This document shows positions 21,600 to 32,874 of a stretch of 64,000 nt of DNA, one piece after another; position 1 is the stretch's first letter, and each line of letters starts with the position of its first letter. Source of the DNA: Stomorhina lunata (lineage: Eukaryota; Arthropoda; Insecta; Diptera; Rhiniidae); the NCBI GenBank assembly GCA_933228675.1, contig OW121743.1, positions 78,859,995 through 78,923,994 on the forward strand. The letters run 5' to 3'. The notes under the pieces are model-generated. The model was not told the origin of the DNA, did no database searches, and saw nothing but the letters and a program-made list of their open reading frames with translations. The translations under genes were made by a program, and so were the position numbers.

Positions 21600-22698
21600 T
21601 GACTAGACTATGACTAAACTATGACTACACAATGACTAGACTATGACTAGACTATGACTAGACTATGACTAGACTATGACTAGACTATGACTAGACTATG
21701 ACTAGACTATGACTAGACTATGACTAGACTATGACTAGACTATGACTAGACTATGACTAGACTATGACTAGACTATGACTAGACTATGACTAGACTATGA
21801 CTAGACTATGACTAGACTATGACTAGACTATGACTAGACTATGACTAGACTATGACTAGACTATGACTAGACTATGACTAGACTATGACTAGACTATGAC
21901 TAGACTATGACTAGACTATGACTAGACTATGACTAGACTATGACTAGACTATGACTAGACTATGACTAGACTATGACTAGACTATGACTAGACTATGACT
22001 AGACTATGACTAGACTATGACTAGACTATGACTAGACTATGACTAGACTATGACTAGACTATGACTAGACTATGACTAGACTATGACTAGACTATGACTA
22101 GACTATGACTAGACTATGACTAGACTATGACTAGACTATGACTAGACTATGACTAGACTATGACCAGACTATGACTAGACTATGACTAGACTATGACTAG
22201 ACTATGACTAGACTATGACTAGACTATGACTAGACTATGACTAGACTATGACTAGACTATGACTAGACTATGACTAGACTATGACTAGACTATGACTAGA
22301 CTATGACTAGACTATGACTAGACTATGACTAGACTATGACTAGACTATGACTAGACTATGACTAGACTATGACTAGACTATGACTAGACTATGACTAGAC
22401 TATGACTAGACTATGACTAGACTATGACTAGACTATGACTAGACTATGACTAGACTATGACTAGACTATGACTAGACTATGACTAGACTATGACTAGACT
22501 ATGACTAGACTATGACTAGACTATGACTAGACTATGACTAGACTATGACTAGACTATGACTAGACTATGACTAGACTATGACTAGACTATGACTAGACTA
22601 TGACTAGACTATGACTAGACTAGACTATGACTAGACTATGACTAGACTATGACTAGACTATGACTAGACTATGACTAGACTATGATTAGTCTATGACT
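21600..22698 (+). repeat. 11-bp satellite array (TAGACTATGAC), about 100 units
   Basis: Almost perfect head-to-tail 11-mers. Interior exceptions are very few, e.g. GACCAGAC at about 22162 and a shortened GACTAGACTAGAC at about 22612-22624. Degenerate units at both edges (GACTAAACTATGACTACAC on the left, GATTAGTCTATGACTTAAATATG on the right) show gradual decay outward. The 30.0-30.9 kb array is the same unit in the opposite orientation. Confidence 0.98.
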
Positions 22699-24419
22699 TA
22701 AATATGACTTGTTGGTGAAATAGCAATGACTGGAATACGACTTGATTTTGACTTTACTTAAATTTCCTACTTTAGTTTTCAAAATTTAACTTAAATTTTG
22801 ACATCATAATTTGACATTTTAAAATTCCTTTTCCTGGTAAATTCAAGTACCTGCTGCCACTTTAACCAACAACTTGTTAAACATTTTTATTTGGTTTCAG
22901 TTTTTTGTTCAAAAAAATATAATGAAATAACAAAAGAAAACATTTGTAGGAAAAAACATTTATCACTTCAATGTGGGCGGTCGGTTTTCTAAAAAGTTAA
23001 AAATTTTGTGAATAAGAAAAAAGAAGGAATAAATAAACTCAACAATTAAACATTTTTACATGTTTCGCACATAAAATGCTATAAATTTCTTTTTTTCTTT
23101 TGCCTTTTTTTTATTTCAACAATTACAACTCTATTTTATTAGCAAAAACTTGAGGTATTTTTTGAAAACTTTGTTTATTTAGTTGATTTTAGTTTACTTT
23201 TGTGAAGATAATAAATTTTTTTTTCAGAAAAGTTGAGGCAAAAATTAAATTTTGTTAAAAATAAATTTATATGTATATAATACGTAGTTTGTTTTGCTAA
23301 TTTTTGTGCGCAGTTTTAAAAAAAGTTTTTTTTTCCCTCTTACAACTCAATTAATAAAATTTTAAACTGGAAAACAAAATCAAGGAAATGTTATAAATTT
23401 TACGTTTTAGAGGGAAAAATCTCAGCTGCAGATTTTTTTTTTTAGCAAAATAGAGGAATTTTAGTGAATTTAAATAATTGAAAACGTGAGTTTTTAATGG
23501 CAAAATTTAAAAATATAACAAGTATGAAAGTGTTATAGTAGATCCAAGCCGACTTTTTGGTACCCCTTAGCTTTAAAGTCTCATATGGGACAATGGTTTG
23601 AAAATTTAGAAGTTTTTATTAATTCCTCGAGAGACATTTGCCCTTATTCCAGATAAATTTGGCGGTGGCATTTTCCTCGATTGTGGTCATTTTTTCAGCT
23701 AAGCCTTGTTCATATGTAAATATTTCGGCAGTCCCTTGGGAGGAATATTCGATAAGGTCAAAAATCTGTGTACATCATTCTTGTATGTCAAATTTTGAAT
23801 TAATTTAATTAAATTTTCGTTCAAATATTTTTTTCTTTAAATAATTAATATTTTTATATTTGTTTTAAACAATAATCCTTTGCTCAGTTTTTCTCTATTA
23901 ATAAAAAGCATTTATCATATTTATAAAATATTTAAATTCAAATAAATTATTAATTTTTGCTTTATCTGAAAGCAAAAAAAAACAGCTTTAAAATTCTATG
24001 AATATTTAAATTCATTGAAATCCGCTTGGATGGAACAAATCGTTATTCATGTTTTTTTTTTAATTTTTATTTATTTTATAGTTTTCATTAACCTTTTATT
24101 TTGTTTATTAAATAAAAATTAATTAGTAACTAACTAGTTTTTTTTTCTCATAGCGAATAAATGATTTTTTTTTTCATAATTTTTTGTTCATTTATAAATT
24201 TTTTGAAAACTTTATTAATGCGAATTATTTAATGTTTATACATCTCACAAAAGTTGATATGAAAAATGAGTTTTTATTAAAAACTATATTTTTTAATTAT
24301 TTAATTATAACAAACTGTCAAAATGTCCATGTTCAGAAACACCTCAGCCGTTGGCCATGTATGTCCACATGACATGACAAAAAAGATATTGACATTTAAA
24401 AAATCAATTTGAAACAAGT
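22699..24419. other. AT-rich intronic sequence
   Basis: No gene, RNA or recognisable repeat. Poly-T and poly-A tracts are frequent. The open frame at 24184-24372 has no recognisable features. Confidence 0.5.
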
Positions 24420-25400
24420 CAAGCTGGGTCATTAAAATCACCCAGTAGAAATGAAGTCATATTTCCAAAAACAAAGTAGGCAAATTCCGAAAAATTCCAA
24501 AAGGGCAGTCCTTAACTGAACCCGCTAAAAACCTGATTGGGATGAAATCATTAAAAATGTATATAATTCCCACTACAACACTGCAATTGGAACAAGGGGT
24601 ACTTCTCTCAGACAATGAACTGCATCCGATTCTATTTTAAGACTCATTGAAAGGGACCTACGCTTTAACTCCGGCTCCGAACGTCAAATACATTAGCTAT
24701 AGAAGTTTTACATAGCCTAATATTCAATAAACAGTTTTTTTTTCGGGGATCGAACTTGAAACCTCTGGTATTCTAGGCGGATGACTAACCTGATATACCA
24801 CTGCGGTTCACTTATCATCAATAAATACCCCGGATAAATATAAAGTCCTATTCTTGGTATGTCTTCTTTTCTGATTGCAAAGTAGACAAATTGTGGTACC
24901 TGGTGTATTCAAAAATGGCAATCCTTAACAGAACCCATTCAAATACGCAATTGATATAGTCATTAAATGTTGCGAAGAAAATGAGGCCATTTTCATGGTA
25001 TGTCTTCTTTTCTGATTACGAAGTAGACAAATTGTGGTGCCAGTTAAATTCTGAGAAAGCATTCCTAAAGTGAATCCATTTAAAAACTCAATTGGGAATA
25101 ACTAAAGCTGGTCTTTAAAATAAACCAGTAAAAATATGAATTCATATTTGTGTTATGGCTTTTTTACCGATTACAAAGTGGACAAATTGTGGTGCCTGAT
25201 ATATTTCGAGAGAACATGCCCAAAGTGAATCCATTTATCAAATCAATTGGAAATAAGCAAAGTCATTAAGATAGGCCAGTAAAAATCTAAAATCATATTT
25301 CTTAGTATGTCTTCTTTACTGATTACAGAGTAGACCAATTGTGGTGCCTGGCATGTTCCGAGATTGTATTTCTCACTATCACTTCTTTCGAATTAACAAT
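24420..25400 (+). repeat. Degenerate ~150-bp tandem repeat
   Basis: The phrase ATGTCTTCTTTTCTGATT followed by AAGTAGACAAATTGTGGTGCC recurs at about 24860, 25000, 25155 and 25305 (spacing 140-155 bp). A weaker version lies near 24470. Each is followed by CCTAAAGTGAATCCATTTA-like and CAATTGG-like words. Copies differ by many substitutions, so the array is old. A tRNA-like sequence interrupts it. Confidence 0.75.
24745..24810 (-). pseudogene. tRNA-like sequence / SINE head (minus strand)
   Basis: On the minus strand AGTTCGATCCC (24746-24756) is one base off the B box. CGCAGTGG (near 24798) resembles the end of an A box, and TCCGCCTAGAA matches TCCGCCTAGCA of the 11.05-kb tRNA-like sequence. A/B spacing is about 52 bp, longer than in a normal tRNA. 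An A-run follows on the minus strand. It is a probable SINE head related to the one at 11.05 kb, not a functional tRNA. Confidence 0.5.
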
Positions 25401-25626
25401 TTTAAAGTAATCTTAACAAAATTTAAATATAGTTATTTTCTCTTTACTTTTTGGGTAAGTTCGGACAAAAGAAAGTAGTTTAGAAATTACTCTAAAAAAA
25501 TACCAAAACTTACCCAAAAGTACGGGTACAAAAAAAGCCTACACTTTTTTTTACACAATTGACTTATCTTGAAAAGTATTAAAACAAATGTTTTTGAAAC
25601 TATTAAAACATTTTGGAAAATTATAT

Positions 25627-25944
25627 TGTTATTGTTTTTCCTTTAAAAACGTGGAAGGAATTCGTTTTGCAAACAACCAAAAACAAAATTAAAACACTTT
25701 ATGTCGTTTTACAAATTTATATTTTTATTAACTTAAGAGTTAATCACTTAAACACACTTCACAAAATTGCTTTACAAATATTCTTAGTCTCACTGTTCTC
25801 TTATACGCGCCTCAATTAAAACTCTGCCACGTTATCAGTTCGTCAGCCTTTTATAGTAGAGAAGGGAGTTTCTGGCATTTTCTGCAGATATAAACAAAGA
25901 GCTGCGGTCGTCGAGGAAGAATTATAACTTAAAAATTTGTGACA
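25627..25944 (-). mobile_element. Solo LTR, 318 bp, 4-bp TSD
   Basis: On the minus strand it begins TGTCACAAATTTTTAAG and ends CAATAACA (TG...CA), flanked by ATAT on both sides (25623-25626 and 25945-25948). It contains a TATA box CTATAAAAGG (minus), then GC-richer leader-like sequence, and AATAAA-like words before the end, the layout of an insect LTR (U3, R, U5). No internal retroelement sequence adjoins it, so it is a solo LTR left by recombination. TG...CA ends with a 4-bp duplication fit Ty3/gypsy-type elements, but the family is not identified. Confidence 0.65.
25847..25856 (-). promoter_or_regulatory. LTR TATA box (minus strand)
   Basis: CTATAAAAGG on the minus strand, an excellent TATA box, lies near the middle of the solo LTR. 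About 30 bp downstream the sequence becomes leader-like (GAGTTTTAATTGAGGCGCG). It could fire antisense to the inferred host gene. Confidence 0.5.
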
Positions 25945-25971
25945 ATATTACTCTCGTAATTTAGTTAAGAC

Positions 25972-26283
25972 TCAAACCATAACAGAGTACGGGTACACAA
26001 TTGGCTGAGTTTTGGGTAACATAGGACTGGTTTGGCTAGTTTCGTTATCGTACGAAGAAGTATTTTCTGAGCTATTCTGTAAATGATGTAGGGATGTTGG
26101 ATACCAAGCAACGGTTTTGATTGGTAAGCCCATATTTATCTTGGTTATTATTCGTCGTAACTGTGGAAAATTACCTTCTCGTCGTATCACCCTGGGATCT
26201 ACATAAGCACCCGTTAATGTAGTGAGCAAACATGTGCCGCGAGTTTTCTCAAAAGAAGGATAAAAATATGGGTTGGGACGTCG
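25972..26283 (-). pseudogene. Conserved reading-frame fragment in repeat family B
   Basis: A minus-strand frame, open from about 26283 to the stop at 25972, contains KTRGTC, YVDPRVIRREGNFPQLRR and GLPIKTVAWYP. The related copy at 10.55-10.68 kb shows TTRGTC and AWYP in equivalent places but is interrupted by stops. Shared coding-like sequence in a dispersed repeat suggests an element-encoded or captured exon. I do not recognise the family. No initiator ATG is present at the start of the frame. Confidence 0.35.
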
Positions 26284-26508
26284 AGCTAGTTACCCACTCC
26301 TGGAAAAAACATTTACTATAAAAAAGCTAAAATTGGACGGTCTCCTAATCTAAAAAGAGGACGCCTGAAACTTCGAAGGAAAGACCAAGAAAAGGAAAAT
26401 CTTGGTCTATGAAATTGTAGAATATAGGCATGAGATCGAAGCTCATGGAATTCTAAAATAGGCTCGGCCTCTGACCTTAACAGGTTGTAAATATCTAAGT
26501 ACAGGTTG
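26080..26508 (+). repeat. Dispersed repeat family B, longest copy
   Basis: Runs from GTTGGATACCAAGCAACGG through CCGCGAGTTTTCTC, GGGACGTCGAGCTAG, ACTTCGAAGGAAAGACCAAG, GGAATTCTAAAATAGGCTCGG to AACAGGTTGTAAAT. It matches copies at 3.9, 10.6, 26.5 and 52.9 kb over different parts. The central GACGTC segment is present only here. Confidence 0.75.
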
Positions 26509-26700
26509 TAAACATTTAATCTAAGAAGAGGATGCCCGAAACTTCGAAGGAAAGACCAAGAAAAGGAAAATCTTTCAAAGCTTGACCTATGAAATTGTTG
26601 AATATGGGCATGTGATCGAATGGAATTCTATAATATGCTCGGCCTTTGAGTTTAACAGGTTTTAAATACATATGGGCCATTTAAATAAGTTAATTTAGCG
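26509..26700 (+). repeat. Partial tandem duplicate of family B 3' part
   Basis: Repeats AAGAGGATGCCCGAAACTTC, GGAAAGACCAAGAAAAGG and TATGAAATTGTTGAATATGG, and ends GGGCCATTTAAATAAGTTA, immediately after the longer copy. It is a head-to-tail partial duplicate of that copy's right half, carrying the family's terminal GGCCATTTAAGTAAG motif. Confidence 0.75.
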
Positions 26701-26805
26701 AACTTTATTAAATATGAATAAACGGCATTAACATTTGTTAGTAAATTTAAGGAAAATTTTTCAATTTGAATAAAATTCTTAAAAACTTCTTGATCAAATT
26801 TTCTT

Positions 26806-27533
26806 AAAACAAGTAAGAAAGTGCTATAGTCGGTCAAGCCCGACCATACGATTCCCTTCACCACTAAGGTCAAAAGTGTTATTTTTCCTGTATAAAGAAA
26901 AATGTTTGCTAAATTTTGCCATCATACAAACATTTCCTCAAAACGTAGATAGTTAAGCTGTTTCCGTTATTTGGACTTATATGAGAGCTAGGGTTAAATG
27001 TGGACCGATTATCTCGACAAATTGGCAAATTGATTACAGTTGTTACCAAGATTATTACAGTTGTTACCAAGATTATCTTCGGATTTACGAGCATTTTAGT
27101 GATTTTTGTCTCATTTAGTGCGTTTTTAAAGAAGAGTTTGTATGGGAGCTATGGTCAAATGTGGACCGATTTCAACGAAATTTGGTACAGGGATTTAAGT
27201 TTACATCAGCAGTACTTGTACCATAAATAATGGACCGATTTTGACTAATTTCAACAGCCATGGTAACATTATCAAGAAAATGATCTGTGCTAAATTTCAT
27301 CAAATTATCTTTAGAATTGCGACCTGTAGTTTGATTACAAGGTTTACATGGGGGTCCAGCCAGCCGCCCAGCCAGACGGACGTACAGGCGGACATCGCTA
27401 AATCGACTCAGAAAGTGATTCTAAGCCTATTGGTATACTTAAAGATGGGTCTAAGACAAATATTTCTATGCGTTACATACATCAGCACAAACTTATAATA
27501 CCCTTTCCACCTATGGTGGTGAAGGGTATAAAT
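26806..27533 (+). mobile_element. Dispersed element family A, copy 1
   Basis: Starts AACAAGTAAGAAAGTGCTAT and ends GGTGGTGAAGGGTATAAAT. Near the two ends CCCTTCACCAC and GTGGTGAAGGG are inverted. Conserved internal words are GGGAGCTATGGTCAAATGTG, GACCGATTTCAACGAAATTT, ACATGGGGGTCCAGCCAGC, CAGACGGACG, ATCGCTAAATCGACTCAGAA and CATCAGCACAAACTTATAAT. It has no protein. Such sequences are common in flies, and the GACGGAC/GTCC run recalls mini-me/DINE-1-type elements; that assignment is tentative. This copy lacks an internal stretch found in the others. Confidence 0.75.
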
Positions 27534-29504
27534 ATCTTTCAAAAATATTTTTCAAAAGTCTTCTAGAGAAAACTTTATAATTTCCCCATTATATTTTGGA
27601 TTAACAAAAACCTTAAAAGTACTTATATTATTTTAGAAATACCGCATTAAAAGTAACTTGACCTTGAAAATACTTAGAAATATTTTAACCTTATTTGAAT
27701 TTTTTTCTGAAACATTTTGCTAGTATAACGAAATTTATTTAATATGAATAAATGGCAGTAAAATACGTTAGTAAATTTAAAGAAAATTCTTCAACTTGAA
27801 TACAATTATCAGCTTTTTAACAACTTCTTAATCAAGCTTTGTTAAAACTGTCTCCCATTAATACGTTTTATTAAAAATCTTCTAAAATAAATGTCATAAA
27901 TGTCCCACTATATTTTTCATTAAATAATCCTCTTGAGAAAAGTACTTAAACTGTTACAAAAATATTGTTAAGTATCAAAATACCTTGACCTTGGAAGCCC
28001 TATAAAATGTAACGATAATTCTTACATAATCGACAACAAATTGTGTCCCAACTTACGATATTTCCATTGCAGCATCATTAGAGATGTCATAAATCCTCCC
28101 ATTACTACTTATTAGAATTAGGCTGTCCAAAATACTACAAACCCTCCTTAAGACATTAAAACAAAATTCATAAAAAAACACACAAAAAAAAAACTCATTA
28201 AACAAAATAAATGTTATAATTTTTAAATATGAAAAAAAAAAAACAAAATTGACAAGGGTCATCCAAAAAGTCAACCCCAAATGATTAAAAAAATTAAAAA
28301 GATACCGAAACAAATTAAGAAAAAAATATTATAAAAAGATGCATCATAATTTCTATTTAAAAAAAATGCAGTTTATAAAAAAAAACTGAAAATTTTGTAT
28401 AATGAGTGTCCGTCTTAACTGTCCGTTCGTCTGTCTATACCTCCGTCTGTCTGTCCTTTTCAAACAAACTCATTATTATTCAATATTTTTCTTACTCTAT
28501 AATTAAAACATAACAAAAAGAGCAAGTTCAACTTAAACTTATAGAAATTCAATTTTTTTCTATGAAATCAAAATATTTTGCTTCAAGCTTTTTTTTATTC
28601 AAAAAAAAAAAACATCTTAAAAAAGTTTCTTGATTTTAAGAAAAGATGTCTAAGATTTCAGTGAAGCTGAATATTATGACATGTCTGTTCAGAAAAAAAA
28701 GTGTTGGCTGAGGCTTTTAAGTGGAAATGCCATAGAAAAACAATAACAGTAAAAATAACAAAAAATCGACCAAAACTACAGTTAAGTTATAAAAAAAGTT
28801 TTCAAACTGAACCCATTTTATTGTAAAATTGTGTTACATCGAAATCATCATCTTCACTCTCGTAATCGTAAATACTAGAAATCAGTCTGGGGGGCTTTTG
28901 TTTTTGAGAGCGTAACGTGAAAAGAAGATTGAAGTTTTGAGTGAATTCATTTCAATTCAAGGTTAACCGATGATGGTAGATACCTCATGTCAGTGTTATT
29001 GTTTCCAACTCGTTACATCACTTGTTGGTAATCAATTTTTCATTATTCGATTTGAAAAATTTTGAAGTTGCAAATGAACGAATGGTAATAGCGAAAAATC
29101 CATATCAATTATTTTAATGGGGTCAAGATAGGCTTTAGTTTTTAAAATTTATTCCAAGAATTTTGACACCATCGTTATTTGATGTCAACACTTTGGAATA
29201 AATGTCAAAATTAATGCAACACTGCATTGTTTGTCAAGACTATTAAATTGTTCGCATTAAAAGTTATCTATTGAATTAAATCCTATTTAATTTTTGAATT
29301 ATTAAATTTATTTTAAATTTTTAATTCGAAAAGTCTATTATTTTTGAGAGCTTTCTAAATATTATACGGGTTATATTTCAATTATTGAAATTTATTTGTT
29401 TTAAATATATGTACATCATAGTATTTTACCATACGTTGCTGCACCAACCAAGGAAAGCCATTACACAAATATCCAGTTAATTTTGAATCATTTTATTAAT
29501 TTTG
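27534..29504. other. AT-rich intronic sequence
   Basis: No gene seen. A (GTCT/GTCC)n run lies at about 28407-28456. TTTAATATGAATAAATGGCA-like words at about 26701-26790 and 27727-27830 are a repeated pair (AAATTTAAGGAAAATTTTTC against AAATTTAAAGAAAATTCTTC), marking an old duplication on either side of the family A copy. Confidence 0.45.
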
Positions 29505-29945
29505 TCCGATCAATACATGATCAAATGCATAGTTTTCGTTTCAATTCATTTTGAATAATTTTGAGTGTCGCCATCTGTCGCCTATTTATCGCAAAAACTT
29601 AGAAACCTCGGTCGACTCATGCGCAACAACTTTGCTGAAGATCATAGCATGAGCAAATGTACAGTTTACGATTTAATTAATTTGGAGTAATTTTCCGTAT
29701 CGCCACCTTTCGGAAATTGATCATACTGATTTAGATACCTTTGTCCACTCATGCTCAGCAAATTTGCAAAAGATCATATCATGATCGAATGCACAGTTTG
29801 CGATTTAATTACCTTTAAGAAATTTTCAGTAGCGCCACCTGTCGGATCTTGGTCATACCAATTTAGTAATGTTCGTTGGCTCATGCGCAACAACTTTTCT
29901 TAAGATCATAACATGATCAAATGCATAGTTTACTATTCTATAAAG
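29505..29945 (+). repeat. ~132-bp tandem repeat, 3-4 degenerate copies
   Basis: CATGATCAAATGCATAGTTT-type words recur at about 29512, 29644, 29779 and 29909, with shared CGCCACCTGTCGG, GGTCGACTCATGCGCAACAA and GAAGATCAT phrases between them. It directly precedes the 11-bp array. Confidence 0.8.
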
Positions 29946-30014
29946 GACATACAGACAGACATTCATTTTTTAAAAAATTTGAATTAATGAATATCGAATA
30001 TTAATAATTTTGTA

Positions 30015-30905
30015 AAACTAGTCTAGTCATAATCTAGTCATAGTCCAGTCATAGTCTAGTCATAGTCTAGTCATAGTCTAGTCATAGTCTAGTCATAGTC
30101 TAGTCATAGTCTAGTCATAGTCTAGTCATAGTCTAGTCATAGTCTAGTCATAGTCTAGTCATAGTCTAGTCATAGTCTAGTCATAGTCTAGTCATAGTCT
30201 AGTCATAGTCTAGTCATAGTCTAGTCATAGTCTAGTCATAGTCTAGTCATAGTCTAGTCATAGTCTAGTCATAGTCTAGTCATAGTCTAGTCATAGTCTA
30301 GTCATAGTCTAGTCATAGTCTAGTCATAGTCTAGTCATAGTCTAGTCATAGTCTAGTCATAGTCTAGTCATAGTCTAGTCATAGTCTAGTCATAGTCTAG
30401 TCATAGTCTAGTCATAGTCTAGTGATAGTCTAGTCATAGTCTAGTCATAGTCTAGTCATAGTCTAGTCATAGTCTAGTCATAGTCTAGTCATAGTCTAGT
30501 CATAGTCTAGTCATAGTCTAGTCATAGTCTAGTCATAGTCTAGTCATAGTCTAGTCATAGTCTAGTCATAGTCTAGTCATAGTCTAGTCATAGTCTAGTC
30601 ATAGTCTAGTCATAGTCTAGTCATAGTCTAGTCATAGTCTAGTCATAGTCTAGTCATAGTCTAGTCATAGTCTAGTCATAGTCTAGTCATAGTCTAGTCA
30701 TAGTCTAGTCATAGTCTAGTCATAGTCTAGTCATAGTCTAGTCATAGTCTAGTCATAGTCTAGTCATAGTCTAGTCATAGTCTAGTCATAGTCTAGTTAT
30801 AGTCTAGTAATAGTCTAGTCATAGTCTAGTCATAGTCTAGTCATAGTCTAGTCATAGTCTAGTCATAGTCTAGTCATAGTCTAATCATAGTCTAGTCATA
30901 ATCTA
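30015..30905 (-). repeat. 11-bp satellite array, inverted orientation, about 80 units
   Basis: The unit AGTCTAGTCAT is the exact reverse complement of the 21.6-kb unit. Interior variants are few (GTGATAG near 30423, GTTATAG and GTAATAG near 30798-30808). Edges decay to ATAATCTAG forms. With 21.6-22.7 kb it forms a potential stem of about 0.9 kb across a 7.3-kb loop. Confidence 0.98.
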
Positions 30906-31150
30906 GTCATGGTTTTGTTGTAATATAGTCGTAGTGTACAATTTTTATTTCTGCACAAACTAAAATACTTATTACAATTATTTTATGAACTAAAGACGAA
31001 TTATAAAGTCTATTTCTTTCCGTAGTCATACAAATTCAAAGTATGTTTATAATTTCTTAATTGAAAATATTTAAGCTGTTATTTCTTTATATTAATACTT
31101 TAGTACTTTATATTAGTACTTTAACAATTTCCCTAATAACTAAAAATTTA
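30906..31150. other. Spacer before ratchet site
   Basis: AT-rich sequence without repeats. CCCTAATAACTAAAAA at about 31130-31146 provides CTAAT/ACTAA branch-point-like words in the right place for the acceptor at 31176. Confidence 0.4.
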
Positions 31151-31182
31151 TTGTCTTTTCCTCTTGTCTCTTTCAGGTATGT
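31148..31182 (+). promoter_or_regulatory. Recursive (ratchet) splice site candidate 1
   Basis: A long uninterrupted pyrimidine tract (TTGTCTTTTCCTCTTGTCTC plus TTT) leads to CAG at 31174-31176, joined directly to GTATGT at 31177-31182. Acceptor and donor are juxtaposed with no exon between, the defining form of a recursive splice site. Branch-point-like CTAAT lies about 45 bp upstream. The acceptor half is one of the strongest in the window. Confidence 0.65.
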
Positions 31183-32874
31183 ACTCAATTTCCATTACAT
31201 CTCTAGTCTTCATAAAAGGGTAAATATTGTATTTCTTACAGCACGTGTAGCATACTTTAGGGAGTAGAGCTTTATTTATGTAATAAACAAAAACAAAGCA
31301 TACATTTAGGGTATACTTACTTAGCTTAATAACAAAAATAAACAGTTTTCACCAAAGGGAGCAAATATTATATTTTGCAATAAAAGTTATTGAAAGTAAA
31401 GTATACTCTAAAGAGGCAAGTGAAAGTAAATAATACAGCATACTTTAAGGTTTAATACTGTAGAAATTTATGTAAGCTAGCACCAAATGTTTCATATTTA
31501 ATTATTATCTCTACCACTTACAGGCTTTTTATGAATTTATTAAAACAAATCTCTGACTATGGCAAATTAATTACTTTAAAATTAGCTTTTGGCCAAAAGT
31601 TTGCTTTTTTGGCCAGGAGTTTTGCTGATAATTTAACAGCCATAACTAATTTTGAATTAATATTTAATTCGCACATGGAACAAATTCTTGGCTGTTAAAG
31701 CAATCCGCCTTCTTTTGGATATTGACAGCTAATTTGGAGCTGTTTAGGGAATGTTTGAATAGCATCTGCGAAGTAAAAGTGTTTCAAATTAGAAACCATC
31801 ATTTATCAATTATAAAGATTACCTGAAAAATCTAAGCTTTTGATAACAAAATGTTATTTAATGATGAATTAAAAGGGGAGTATTTTTATGGTGTAAAATG
31901 TGTGAGAACTTTCCTTCTTTTTAGGCAATTAAAGGCAACTTTTTTTTTGCACTGAGAAAAAACTTCAATAAAAATTTGGCTGTCGCTATAAATTTTTATG
32001 AAAAGTTGGCAATATCATTAGTTTTCATTAGAAAAGTTGGCAATCGCTTTATTAGACTAGATCTTTTTTCAGTGTTTCTTCTTAGACCACATTTTATTCA
32101 TGATAGAACCTTTTAGCAAAACACGTTTCCATCCGTTCCGGCTCATTATTGTTAATTTGATTCTTGTTTAAATTTTCTTAATTTGTTCTTTTTGTTGTTG
32201 ATGTCTGTTAAGTCTCTAGTATTTACATTCTAGACTAGACTTGTTTTAACTTAATGGCCTTTAAAACGTTAAGTCATTGATTCTACATGTCTTTTATGTA
32301 ACAACCAGTTCTAAATCGATCTCTTCAAAGAAGTGTGTCTTAACTTTCCTTAAGTTGGGATTCTTTCCAATAATTTGCCAACCTTTAACACAATCCACCC
32401 TTTTCATTTGATGTAAAAAGATAAAAGTGGGCAAAAGCAGCGTTTTACAAGATAACAGACAGATAGACAAGAACAGAATCAATCGATCGATCATTCTTAA
32501 TTTATCATAAAAGATTTTTTACTCGTTACTTCTTTGTTCTTTGGCTGCCATTCAAAAGTTAAGTAAAGTTTTCTTTTTTTTTTTCTTTGGTCTAGCTCTT
32601 AACTGAATCATTATGGTCTGGTTTAAAACCATTAAGTAACACCAATTGTTAAATGACAAGATAATTACTAAAAGAGTTTAAGCTGTTTTTTTTTCTACTT
32701 GGGCAGGAAATATGTGTTTTTGAAGTGAATTGGCAAAACACGCAGACGGAGTAAATCATCGTTATTTGGTTGAGAGAAGATATAAGACTTGAATCTTTTC
32801 TACATGATTCATGTAAAAATATGTTAAAAAATAGAACTAAACAAGATAAGAACCTCAACTACAGCCGTATCATA
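31183..32874. other. AT-rich intronic sequence
   Basis: No gene or notable repeat. A few short inverted or repeated words (AAAAGTTGGCAAT near 32000-32040, CATACTTTAGG/CATACTTTAAGG near 31250-31450) were seen. Open frames at 32294-32494 and 32649-32858 lack motifs. Confidence 0.5.

Noticed and set aside
21600..22698. Telomere- or centromere-type satellite, implying a chromosome end
   Set aside because: The array is only about 1.1 kb, bounded by unique sequence on both sides, and recurs inverted 7 kb away. A local intronic minisatellite explains it.
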